Origin: Clostridiales bacterium
GTDB taxonomy: Bacteria; Bacillota; Clostridia; Clostridiales; Clostridiaceae
Length of the DNA stretch: 64,000 nt
Direction: 5' to 3'
Assembly: GCA_012519845.1 (NCBI GenBank)
Contig: JAAYPK010000046.1
Span: 1 to 64,000, forward strand
Notes under the pieces: model-generated
What the model was told of the DNA's origin: nothing
Databases searched by the model: none
Seen by the model: only the letters and a program-made list of their open reading frames with translations
In this document: positions 19,925 to 27,579 of the stretch, piece after piece
Numbering within the stretch: the stretch's first letter is position 1
Layout: every line of letters starts with the position of its first letter
Made by a program: the position numbers and the translations under genes

Positions 19925-20944
19925 TTATATAGATTCAATTGCTTTTCTTAAATCTTCAACATCTTTATGTGTGTAAATTTTTTCGGTAGTTTCATAGCTT
20001 GAGTGGCCTATCAATTTTTTGATTGAAACTGGATTGGCATCTGCATTGCTCATTAAAGTTGCAAAAGTATGCCTAGCATCGTGTGGTTTATGATTCATAT
20101 TCAATTGTTCCATTATGGAAATCCAATGATCCCTATAATAATTATCATATTTCATTCTTGTACCTCTAGAATTTTCAATTAAATATTCATTAGATTTAGT
20201 CATTCTATTTTTAATTAATTCTAGTATTTTATGATTAATAGGAACTAATCTATTTTTTCCCGCTTCAGTTTTTATACCACCAGTAATTGTTTTATTTTCT
20301 AAGTCTACATCAGTTTTTTTTATTAATAATAATTCTCCAATCCTTAATCCAGAAAAAATCATTATTAAAATTGTATCTACATAATCAATACTATTTACAA
20401 CTTCAAATAGTCTTTTTATTTCTTTATTAGTAAAAGGTATCCTAGAAGTGCTATTAGTATTCCTTCCAATTTGAATATATGATGAGTAGTCCTTATTGAC
20501 AATATCGTTTTGCATTGCAAATTTGAATAATTGATTATATAATGTTTTAATTTTTCTTAATGTTCCATGTCCTTTATTACAAGTATCAATTACATTTTGT
20601 AAAGTAATTGTTTTGATTTCTGTGAATTTAATATCATGTAATTGCTTAGATATTTCAAAAGCAGCATTATATCCGTTTATTGCAGATTTTGAAATTGAGT
20701 TAAATTTAGTGTTTTTCCATTTATCATATACTTCAGAAAAAGTAATCTCATTATCTAAATCATAGGGATTGTTATTATATTCTATTAAAGCGTTTAAAGC
20801 TTCTTGTCTCTTTTCAAAATAACCTATTACTTTATATATCTGTCTTCCATCATCTGACCATCCTATTGTTTTTTGAGCAATGAATGGTTTTCTACGTTTA
20901 CCACTTAATTTATGTACACTTCCAAAACCATTAGGTAATTTCAC
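19925..20944 (-). CDS. Phage tyrosine integrase
   Basis: GTG start giving MKLPNGFGSVHKLSGKRRKP and 339 residues. The ATG five codons upstream lies in the GGAGGT binding site. It has an N-terminal arm-binding domain, a SAM-like core-binding domain (about 65-160), and a catalytic domain with SGLRIGELL (R), GGIKTEAGKNR (K), HDARHTF (H, R), IGHSS (H) and the nucleophile in IYTHKD. It carries out site-specific integration into the rpsI 3' end and is transcribed towards attL. Confidence 0.95.
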   Translation of the reverse strand: MKLPNGFGSVHKLSGKRRKPFIAQKTIGWSDDGRQIYKVIGYFEKRQEALNALIEYNNNPYDLDNEITFSEVYDKWKNTKFNSISKSAINGYNAAFEISKQLHDIKFTEIKTITLQNVIDTCNKGHGTLRKIKTLYNQLFKFAMQNDIVNKDYSSYIQIGRNTNSTSRIPFTNKEIKRLFEVVNSIDYVDTILIMIFSGLRIGELLLIKKTDVDLENKTITGGIKTEAGKNRLVPINHKILELIKNRMTKSNEYLIENSRGTRMKYDNYYRDHWISIMEQLNMNHKPHDARHTFATLMSNADANPVSIKKLIGHSSYETTEKIYTHKDVEDLRKAIESI

Positions 20945-21039
20945 AATATCAACCTCCATTCTTTATAAATATAAATAAAATATTAAAGAGAATAAATATA
21001 ACTAATAATACATAAATATCAATAATAAATGTAGCTTAA

Positions 21040-21531
21040 CTATATCAAGCATTGATTATATAGTATTTCATTATCCTTAATGCAATTAAGTAATATTGCT
21101 GAGGATTTATCTTGCTGCAATGATTTAATTTTTATTTCAATTAATTCACTGCTTACAGAAAAATAATCACTTAATTCATTTATAGAGGTAATTGAATTGC
21201 TAAGAGCAAGTATGATATCATCAGTATTTATTAAAAAGTTAGCAGCCCATTTTCGAGCTTTATATTCCTGCTTAGTTCTAATTATTCTATTTGAATATGT
21301 GAAGCATTCAGATGTTAAATTACCTATCGAAGTAAAATGATGACCTAATTCTTCAGCTAAAGTAGATATGTATTTTTTATTATCATTGACTATAGATGAA
21401 CGTATACCAATGATAGGATCTAAATCAGGTATTTTTAGATAAATACCATCAATATTATTTTTGAATTCAACTTCTTCAATGGCTATCTTTTCAGTATTGA
21501 TTATTTTAAAAATATCATTTAAATTTTTCAA
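21040..21531 (-). CDS. ImmA/IrrE-like metallopeptidase domain protein
   Basis: 163 residues with TTG start behind AGGGGTGA. The LAEELGHHFTSIGNL segment matches the ImmA/IrrE family, but the first zinc histidine of HExxH is glutamate (EELGHH). In ICEBs1-type elements ImmA cleaves the cognate repressor to trigger induction. Normally the repressor gene is adjacent; here a 5-kb cargo block separates them. Whether the variant motif is active is unknown. Confidence 0.75.
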   Translation of the reverse strand: MKNLNDIFKIINTEKIAIEEVEFKNNIDGIYLKIPDLDPIIGIRSSIVNDNKKYISTLAEELGHHFTSIGNLTSECFTYSNRIIRTKQEYKARKWAANFLINTDDIILALSNSITSINELSDYFSVSSELIEIKIKSLQQDKSSAILLNCIKDNEILYNQCLI

Positions 21532-21693
21532 AAAGTATCACCCCTTATTAAAAATATGATATAATTATATCATAAAAGCAAACGTATGTTCGCATATTAT
21601 GTTAATAAAATATTAAATTAAAAATTTATGGTAGTTTCATGGAAATAATTATAAATTTATATTAAAATATAAATAGAAAGTGAGAGGGGTAAA

Positions 21694-22077
21694 ATGAAAG
21701 TATTATTATCAATTAAACCTGAGTATGCATTGAAAATATTTGATGGAAAGAAAAAGTTTGAATATAGAAAATCATTATTTAAAAGGAGTGATATTGATAC
21801 AGTAATTGTTTATGCTACAAAACCTATTGGTAAAATTATAGGTGAATTTGAAATCGGAGAAATAATTGAAGATACACCTGTTGAATTATGGAATTTAACA
21901 AAAACCTTTTCGGGCATAAAAAAGAAGGACTATATGAATTATTTCAATGATAGGGAAAAAGCTTTTGCAATTACTATAAAAGCAACAAATCAATATGATA
22001 ATCCTATGGAATTAAGTGAACTAAATCAAAATATTAAGGTTCCCCCGCAATCCTTTAGATATATTGTGGAGGGATAA
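21694..22077 (+). CDS. ASCH-domain protein
   Basis: 127 residues, nearly all one domain: LLSIKPEYALKIFDGKKKFE, then KRSDIDTVIVYATKPIGKII and FEIGEIIED. The pattern of a KxxEYR segment followed by a beta strand with ATKPIGKIIG fits the ASCH branch of the PUA-like superfamily, which binds or acts on RNA or modified nucleotides. It has a GAGAGGGG site, is read opposite to the flanking lysogeny genes, and is followed after 4 bp by a kinase-like gene, so the two form an operon. Function unknown. Confidence 0.7.
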   Translation: MKVLLSIKPEYALKIFDGKKKFEYRKSLFKRSDIDTVIVYATKPIGKIIGEFEIGEIIEDTPVELWNLTKTFSGIKKKDYMNYFNDREKAFAITIKATNQYDNPMELSELNQNIKVPPQSFRYIVEG

Positions 22078-22081
22078 TAAT

Positions 22082-22636
22082 ATGAAAAAAAATGTGATTT
22101 TTATTGGTGGAGTACATGGCGTTGGGAAAACAACAACATGTAATAGAATCGTTAGCAATATTAATATTAAGCACTATTCTTCTAGCAAGTTAATATCAAA
22201 ATTAAGGAATGATGTAGTAAATGTAAATAAAAAGGTTATTGACATAAATAACAATCAAAATATTTTATTGCAGGCTTTAGATATATATACTGATAGAGAT
22301 ACATTATTATTGCTAGACGGACATTTTTGTCTTATTAACAGAGACGGGGCAATAGAAAAAATACCGATACAAACATTTGAAAGCTTAGGTATAGTTCATA
22401 TTATATTATTAGTAGATAATCCATATAAAATTTCACAAAGGTTAAAGGATAGAGATTATGAAATTTATACAACAGAGTTTATTGACAATTTTCAAAAATA
22501 TGAAATTGAGTATGCCAAAATTGTAGCGAAGGAAATTGGTATAAAATTAGATATAGTAGATAAGAATAGTCATAAAAACGTATTGCAAGAATTTAAATTA
22601 ATAATTTCTAATTTAAAAAATAGAGATACTAAGTAA
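22082..22636 (+). CDS. P-loop kinase-like ATPase
   Basis: 184 residues from the ATG that follows TGGAGGG; an upstream in-frame TTG is too near that site. Walker A is GGVHGVGKTTT and a likely Walker B is TLLLLDGHF (about residues 80-88). LID-like KDRDYEIYTTEF lies near residues 125-136. The layout resembles small adenylate-kinase-like or nucleoside/polynucleotide kinases. The substrate is not recognisable. It is paired with the upstream ASCH gene. Confidence 0.7.
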   Translation: MKKNVIFIGGVHGVGKTTTCNRIVSNINIKHYSSSKLISKLRNDVVNVNKKVIDINNNQNILLQALDIYTDRDTLLLLDGHFCLINRDGAIEKIPIQTFESLGIVHIILLVDNPYKISQRLKDRDYEIYTTEFIDNFQKYEIEYAKIVAKEIGIKLDIVDKNSHKNVLQEFKLIISNLKNRDTK

Positions 22637-22650
22637 AGTATCTCTATTTT
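22617..22650. terminator. Bidirectional terminator overlapping two gene ends
   Basis: A 14-bp perfect stem (AAAATAGAGATACT with AGTATCTCTATTTT, 6-nt loop) is followed by TT on the plus strand and preceded by an A-run. It contains the end of the kinase gene and the stop codon of the convergent ASCH gene. Confidence 0.85.
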
Positions 22651-22979
22651 TTAATAAATTTTATTGCTATTGCTTTATATTTTGAAGATTTCTCTTTAGG
22701 ATAAATTGAATATAATTCATTTAAAGCTTCTTCTTCGGTAGAGTTATTTAAGCCTATATCTAAGTAGTTATTATCTTTAAGTAAGTCTATAAAGTTGTCA
22801 TAAATTTGTATAGATATTATAATGACTGATATTTTTTCATTAGTTGAATTAGAAAATTCTATGGTATCTCCAACCATCAATTTTTTACGCTTGTCATCTA
22901 AAAGCCTTACTTCTAAAGTCTTATTACCACTTTTGACCATATTAAAGAATTTATCCTGTAAATTCATAATGAAGTTCAT
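22644..22979 (-). CDS. Second ASCH-domain protein (YqfB/YhfF-like)
   Basis: 111 residues with KSGNKTLEVRLLDDKRKKL, then VGDTIEF and a late ELYSIYPKEKSSKYKAIAIK. This is the ASCH pattern also seen in E. coli YqfB, an N4-acetylcytidine amidohydrolase (lysine in the GxKT motif). Here that K-T pair is kept but the following position is glutamate, so catalysis cannot be assumed. It converges with the kinase gene and shares its terminator. Confidence 0.75.
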   Translation of the reverse strand: MNFIMNLQDKFFNMVKSGNKTLEVRLLDDKRKKLMVGDTIEFSNSTNEKISVIIISIQIYDNFIDLLKDNNYLDIGLNNSTEEEALNELYSIYPKEKSSKYKAIAIKFIKK

Positions 22980-23000
22980 AGTAAAATTCTCCTTAAATTA

Positions 23001-24053
23001 TTAACGTAATAAATATCCTTCATTAACGTTTCCTAATGATATTATATCATTAAATTGAGTTGTAGTTAATGATTCGAATCCCCAATATGAAGGATTTAAG
23101 GAGACAGTGTCAATTAAATCTCCTTGAATTATACGTTTGGCTAATGATACATTATAAGTCATTTTAATTGCATAATAAGTTTGATTAGAATTATAATAAC
23201 TTTTTATCTCATCATTAGTAAAAATACTATAGTTTTTGCAGTATTTTATTAATTCATCAAATGAATTAAAGGAATTTAAAGTTCTTATATCTTCTACAGT
23301 ACAAATAGTTGTTGCCACAGATCTAAATCTAGCCTGTTTAGGCCTGTCAGAAGTCCTATAAATCACCAAATTATCATTTACTTTTATTCTAGCTAAACTA
23401 TACATTTTTGCAATATATATTTTAGTTATACTATTAGTGTGTGAGACATCCTTAATAATATCAAATTTTTCATTGAATAATTTTGAATCGGGAAATAATT
23501 TCGTATGATATTTAGGATTTATTGCTAACAAATGTGCTCGTGAATTACAATTTATCAATGGATAATCTTTTAATATATCATGTGATACCTTAGAAAGGTC
23601 TTTTACTAATACATTTTCAATACCGTTTTGAGTTTTTTTGCTTCCGTAGATGTTAAATCCAAATTTTATAAACATTTTAATTAAATAATCATGTTCTGAA
23701 AATATTGTGACATAAACTATAGATATATTATTATTTATTGCATAATCTAAACTTTTTTTAATAAAGCGTTCACCTAGCCTGGTCCCATGAGGAGATATCT
23801 TAAAAGTTCCTATTTTTAATGCTTTATCTATTTTTAGTTCGGGTTCAACATCTGTAATTGGCCCATTCTCAATTTTTAAGTATAAAAAACCTTCTAAAGT
23901 ATTATTAACTAGTTGAATGAAAGCCGAGTCACCTTCATTAGATTTTCGAGAAAACCAATCAGAAAATTCTTTATAATTTTCTTTTAATGTATCAAAAAAG
24001 GGATCTTGCAAATTTATTTTTTCAAATTTTTCATATAGAAATTTTTCAGCCAT
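23001..24053 (-). CDS. GNAT acetyltransferase fused to a PUA/EVE-like domain
   Basis: 350 residues. Residues about 30-150 look like a GNAT fold: FKISPHGTRLGERFIKKSL is the acetyl-CoA-binding region and MFIKFGFNIYGSKK the C-terminal part. Residues about 165-350 form a second domain with DNLVIYRTSDRPKQARFRSV and VATTICTVEDI, like the PUA-like (EVE/ASCH) folds that bind modified bases. The acceptor substrate is unknown. It lies just upstream of the second ASCH gene on the same strand, 21 bp away, and probably shares a transcript with it. Confidence 0.65.
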   Translation of the reverse strand: MAEKFLYEKFEKINLQDPFFDTLKENYKEFSDWFSRKSNEGDSAFIQLVNNTLEGFLYLKIENGPITDVEPELKIDKALKIGTFKISPHGTRLGERFIKKSLDYAINNNISIVYVTIFSEHDYLIKMFIKFGFNIYGSKKTQNGIENVLVKDLSKVSHDILKDYPLINCNSRAHLLAINPKYHTKLFPDSKLFNEKFDIIKDVSHTNSITKIYIAKMYSLARIKVNDNLVIYRTSDRPKQARFRSVATTICTVEDIRTLNSFNSFDELIKYCKNYSIFTNDEIKSYYNSNQTYYAIKMTYNVSLAKRIIQGDLIDTVSLNPSYWGFESLTTTQFNDIISLGNVNEGYLLR

Positions 24054-24078
24054 AATTAATACCTCCTGGAATATAGAT

Positions 24079-24987
24079 CTATATTATTTTTAAGAAATCA
24101 TCTTCAGCAATTATCTCTAGGTCCTGTCCTTCTTTAATTAATGCTTCAGCCTTTTTTAACTTAGAGCTCTTCTCACCATCGATAAATCTAGAATAATCTT
24201 GAATACCTATAACCAAATAATTAGTTTTCTTGGTTATAGAATTACAATAAATAGCACCTTTATTTATTGCTAACTGAGCTGCATCTTTTCTAGGCATAGA
24301 AGTTAATGTTCCAGTAAAAGCTATGCCCTTGTTAAAGAATTCATGTGACTCATCAATCGAATTTAAATCTGGATGTAAATTACTGATCTTAAAAGTTCTT
24401 GAACTATGCTTTACACAAGCTGGAGAATATGTATTAGGCAATGATTCACCAGGATTAACTCTTAACTGTTGGTGAAGATCTTCAAAAGAATTAGTATTAT
24501 TTATTTTTAATATGTTAGAAAATATTATAGCTGTTGCTTTTGCATCCTCACATGCTTTATGATGGGTGAATTCTATCCCTAAATATTTAGCAACAGTATC
24601 TAATTTATAGTTAATCAGTTCAGGCCATGTCTTTTTAGATAGGATACGAGTACATGAATATGTAAAAGTAGGATAAGGTATATTATACTTATCTAAAGTA
24701 TGCCTTAATACACTCATATCAAATGCAGCATTATGAGCAATTACTATTTTATTTTCTAGCATTGGTTTAATAAAGGACCACAATTTTTTAAAATTAGGCT
24801 TATCTTTAACCATTTCAGGGGTTATTCCGTTAATTGCAATATTAAATCCATCAAAATCTTCTTCAGGGTTAATAAGAAATTCATTTTCTTTAGTAATAAT
24901 ATCATTCTCAACTTCAATAATTCCAATAGAACAAGCACTTGATCTATTAGCATTTGCAGTTTCAAAGTCAATAACAACATAATTCAC
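24079..24987 (-). CDS. DEDDh 3'-5' exonuclease with C-terminal BRCT domain
   Basis: 302 residues, GTG start behind AAGGAGG. The exonuclease part (1-165) has YVVIDFETANA (D, E), IAHNAAFDMSVL (D) and HHKACEDAKATA (H, D), all DEDDh catalytic residues. The BRCT part (about 215-302) has KGIAFTGTLTSMPRKDAAQ and TNYLVIG. This is DNA polymerase III epsilon-like architecture, suited to trimming DNA or RNA ends. Its role in the prophage is unknown. Confidence 0.88.
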   Translation of the reverse strand: MNYVVIDFETANANRSSACSIGIIEVENDIITKENEFLINPEEDFDGFNIAINGITPEMVKDKPNFKKLWSFIKPMLENKIVIAHNAAFDMSVLRHTLDKYNIPYPTFTYSCTRILSKKTWPELINYKLDTVAKYLGIEFTHHKACEDAKATAIIFSNILKINNTNSFEDLHQQLRVNPGESLPNTYSPACVKHSSRTFKISNLHPDLNSIDESHEFFNKGIAFTGTLTSMPRKDAAQLAINKGAIYCNSITKKTNYLVIGIQDYSRFIDGEKSSKLKKAEALIKEGQDLEIIAEDDFLKII

Positions 24988-25041
24988 AATATAACCTCCT
25001 TACAATTATTAATAATATTGTTATAATTTTCTGAGGAAAGC

Positions 25042-25077
25042 AAAAATATATGGTATCCATAACAAACACCTTTTATT
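25042..25077 (-). terminator. Stem-loop copy A, after the PH-domain gene
   Basis: On the minus strand it reads AAGGTGTTTGTTATGGATAC and continues CATATATTTTT. It is the most diverged of three copies of one hairpin found in this block. It follows the PH-domain gene and precedes the exonuclease gene. Confidence 0.65.
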
Positions 25078-25092
25078 TAAATTTATTTTGAA

Positions 25093-25464
25093 TTATAAAA
25101 TATATTGACCTATTAATCTATTAAATGATTTAATATCAAAATTACCTTTAAATTCGAATCTAACACTACCTAAGCCACTAAACCATAGTTCTAGTTCACT
25201 ATCTAAATCAAGTGTTCCAGCAGTTTCAATAGAAAATGCTTGTACTTTACTATAAGGTAAAGAAGTAAAGTCCTTTTTAGAACCAGTTATACCTTGTACA
25301 TTAATACTGATTACTCTTTTATTTGTAAATACAACTAAATCCCTAACTGTTTTGAATGTAGCAAAAATGTTCTCAGTATCAATTAACATGGGTTCAACTA
25401 TTTTCCCATCATTTATATTACATGGTTTTAATTTGAATACACTTCCGTTTTTAAAATCAATCAC
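25093..25464 (-). CDS. Bacterial PH-domain protein
   Basis: 123 residues, GTG start behind TTAGGAGG. One small beta-rich domain with DLVVFTNKRVISINVQGITG and KDFTSLPYSKVQAFSIETAG is the pattern of bacterial pleckstrin-homology (bPH_1) proteins, whose ligand is generally unknown. No signal peptide or membrane segment. It stands as its own unit between two stem-loop copies, within the cargo block. Confidence 0.75.
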   Translation of the reverse strand: MIDFKNGSVFKLKPCNINDGKIVEPMLIDTENIFATFKTVRDLVVFTNKRVISINVQGITGSKKDFTSLPYSKVQAFSIETAGTLDLDSELELWFSGLGSVRFEFKGNFDIKSFNRLIGQYIL

Positions 25465-25538
25465 AATAATTCCTCCTAAAAATTTTTATTCATTAAATCC
25501 AATAATTAATATTATTAGAAATATTTTCTGTGAAAAGT

Positions 25539-25570
25539 AAAAATATATGGTGTCCATTGCGAACACCTTA
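25539..25570 (-). terminator. Stem-loop copy B, after the HsdR-N-like gene
   Basis: Minus-strand reading: AAGGTGTTCGCAATGGACAC then CATATATTTTTAC. GGTGTTC pairs with GGACACC (one G-U). It lies 45 bp beyond the nuclease-like gene and 75 bp before the PH-domain gene. Confidence 0.75.
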
Positions 25571-25614
25571 AACAGTATTAGATTTTATTTAAAAAACATA
25601 TAATGGATTTAAAT

Positions 25615-26679
25615 TTAATTAATAAATTCACTAGCAATGTCTTTTAATCTTTCTTCATATAGATATATATCATTTAAACTTGTTAAATATAGACGTTCCT
25701 GCCCTTTATCACTAGTTGGAAAGACAATTGATTTCTTTGTCCCAAGAAATAGCCTGCAAATCCATTTTCTCGTATTATTTTTAAATAGAACACCAAAATA
25801 TGTTTCAGTATCTTTGTATGTTATGTAATCAGGATTAATTATAGTTCTTAATATTGATTTGATTATGGCAAATCCCTCCAGTTCTTCAGAGGTTGTTGCT
25901 ATTTTAGAAGATATAGAGTCAGAATTCTCATCTTCAGAGGTGTTTGTAGTTTCTTCTGAATTTGATTGCTTGCCATTTAATGTTTCTGCAAACTTGGAAC
26001 TTAATGTTTCATTTATAAATTGGTTAAATGATGTTTTTACTATTGGCATAAATTTTTCAAGTACATTTGAAGTTTTTCGACCATCGTAAACTTGTCCTAA
26101 TATGTAGTTTGTAAAATCTTCAGTAGGATTAACTAACTGTTCTTTAAAAAACTCTTTAATTAAGTTTGAGTATTTAAGCTCTTCTGCAGTACTTAAGATT
26201 GAATTTACATCTAAAGATGACCTTTCAAAATTACTTAAATATTTTATTTGTGTTTCAGTTAGATTAGATAAATCAATTTCAAAAAAAGGCTTCTTATCCA
26301 TTTTATTAAGTTCATCTAGGTCTGTATAGAAACGATACTTAATACCGTTTGTTAATACGCCAAATTTTGCTTTAGATGAATTGAAATATCTAAATAATTG
26401 AGAGCCATGTTTATCAAGTTTTTCAGTACACGCCTTAGCTTCTATTAAAATAGTAGGCTCATTATCTATAATTATTGCATAATCAACTTTTTCACCTTTT
26501 TTAATACCATAATCAGCATCATATTCAGGACAAAATTCTAACGGATTAAATACATCATAGCCTAATGCTTGGAAGAAAGGTAGTATTAATGATTGTTTAG
26601 TACCTTCTTCAGATTTAATTTGGCTAATCAGTAATTCAGAACGTTCTGAAAGAGCATATAATTTTTCTTTAATATCCAT
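25615..26679 (-). CDS. HsdR N-terminal-like PD-(D/E)xK nuclease protein
   Basis: 354 residues from the ATG that follows GAGGAGTG; a GTG three codons upstream lies in that site. SEEGTKQSLILPFFQALGYD, then KVDYAIIIDNEPTILIEAKA gives the D...ExK core of a restriction-type nuclease as in type I HsdR N-terminal domains. There is no helicase motor. A low-complexity Ser/Thr/Glu linker (about 240-265) precedes a C-terminal domain with FGVLFKNNTRKWICRLFLG. Such stand-alone proteins are common in Firmicutes prophages; defence is a plausible role, not shown. Confidence 0.8.
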   Translation of the reverse strand: MDIKEKLYALSERSELLISQIKSEEGTKQSLILPFFQALGYDVFNPLEFCPEYDADYGIKKGEKVDYAIIIDNEPTILIEAKACTEKLDKHGSQLFRYFNSSKAKFGVLTNGIKYRFYTDLDELNKMDKKPFFEIDLSNLTETQIKYLSNFERSSLDVNSILSTAEELKYSNLIKEFFKEQLVNPTEDFTNYILGQVYDGRKTSNVLEKFMPIVKTSFNQFINETLSSKFAETLNGKQSNSEETTNTSEDENSDSISSKIATTSEELEGFAIIKSILRTIINPDYITYKDTETYFGVLFKNNTRKWICRLFLGTKKSIVFPTSDKGQERLYLTSLNDIYLYEERLKDIASEFIN

Positions 26680-26744
26680 TTTATTCACTCCTCATATTAA
26701 AATACAATATATCTTATATTTTCTAAATAATTCCGTAGATAATT

Positions 26745-26780
26745 AAAAATATATGGTGTCCATTGAGAACACCTTTTATT
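26745..26780 (-). terminator. Stem-loop copy C, after the repressor gene
   Basis: Minus-strand reading: AAGGTGTTCTCAATGGACAC then CATATATTTTTAA. The 7-bp stem follows the repressor stop codon directly and separates it from the cargo block. Confidence 0.75.
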
Positions 26781-27115
26781 TATTTATTTTTCTTATATTT
26801 TTGCTTAACGTATTCTATGAAATTATTTATTTCCTCTTTAGCACTTTCTGGTAGATCATCATAATCAATATCACTATGAAGAGCTACAGTTTTTTGATTT
26901 TTTTCTGAATAATTTTTTATGGTTGTTTTGCCTAAAAGATAATCAAGCGACACGTCAAAAAATTCTGAAATTTTTTTCAACATTTCTGCATCAGGAGTTC
27001 TTCTATTTTGTTCCCACATACCAACTGTACTTGGACTTACATCTAGTTGTTCAGATAGTTCTGTTTGTGTTATTCTTTTTAGCTCTCTAAGTGATTTTAT
27101 CTTATCTCCAAGCAT
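26780..27115 (-). CDS. XRE-family phage repressor (CI/ImmR-like)
   Basis: 111 residues starting MLGDKIKSLRELKRITQTEL behind TGGAGGA; a longer reading frame upstream has no binding site. The helix-turn-helix is QTELSEQLDVSPSTVGMWEQ. It faces the Cro-like gene across an operator region with paired 13-bp sites. It has no self-cleavage domain, consistent with inactivation by an ImmA-type protease. Confidence 0.9.
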   Translation of the reverse strand: MLGDKIKSLRELKRITQTELSEQLDVSPSTVGMWEQNRRTPDAEMLKKISEFFDVSLDYLLGKTTIKNYSEKNQKTVALHSDIDYDDLPESAKEEINNFIEYVKQKYKKNK

Positions 27116-27200
27116 AATAATCCTCCATAAAATATATAACATAATTTTATCACAGAATGTGTTAATTTTACTTGATTTACACAAAAAGTGTAAAAAAATA

Positions 27201-27228
27201 TTGACAAACACATATCGTGTAGTATATT
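27201..27228 (+). promoter_or_regulatory. Early rightward promoter of the lytic genes
   Basis: TTGACA (27201-27206) and TATATT (27223-27228) are 16 bp apart and drive the Cro-like gene. Operator site 1 fills the spacer. Confidence 0.8.
27208..27220. promoter_or_regulatory. Repressor operator site O1
   Basis: ACACATATCGTGT, an imperfect palindrome between the -35 and -10 boxes of the early promoter. Binding would block transcription. Confidence 0.8.
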
Positions 27229-27240
27229 ATTAAAATAACA

Positions 27241-27253
27241 ACACGATATGTGT
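27241..27253. promoter_or_regulatory. Repressor operator site O2
   Basis: ACACGATATGTGT, the exact reverse complement of O1, 20 bp after it, around the expected transcription start. Confidence 0.8.
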
Positions 27254-27269
27254 ATACGGGGGTGATAGA

Positions 27270-27461
27270 ATGAATAAGCTTATTTCTGTTAGAAAAAGAA
27301 TAGGTTTAACTCAAGAAGAATTTGCTGAAAAGATTGGAATTACTTTATCTCATTATTCAAAAATAGAGATAGGTATAAGGAATCCTAGTTATAACTTTTT
27401 AACTAAATTTAAAAGGACATTTCCAGATGAATCTATAGATAGTATTTTTTTTGATTATTAA
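27270..27461 (+). CDS. Cro-like XRE regulator
   Basis: 63 residues, almost only a helix-turn-helix: KRIGLTQEEFAEKIGITLSH. It starts after GGGGGTGATAG and is divergent from the repressor, the classical lysis-lysogeny arrangement. A third operator copy lies just beyond its stop. Confidence 0.88.
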   Translation: MNKLISVRKRIGLTQEEFAEKIGITLSHYSKIEIGIRNPSYNFLTKFKRTFPDESIDSIFFDY

Positions 27462-27463
27462 AT

Positions 27464-27476
27464 ACACATACCGTGT
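27464..27476. promoter_or_regulatory. Repressor operator site O3
   Basis: ACACATACCGTGT differs from O1 in one base. It stands downstream of the Cro-like gene and upstream of the next regulator, a likely extra control point. Confidence 0.7.
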
Positions 27477-27579
27477 ACATAATAATTCTACAAGGAAAAT
27501 AAGAATAATGTGAATAGAAATATTAACAAAATGTAAACAGCTTATAGTTATATATTAATCATTAAGGAGGGGTAAGTAA

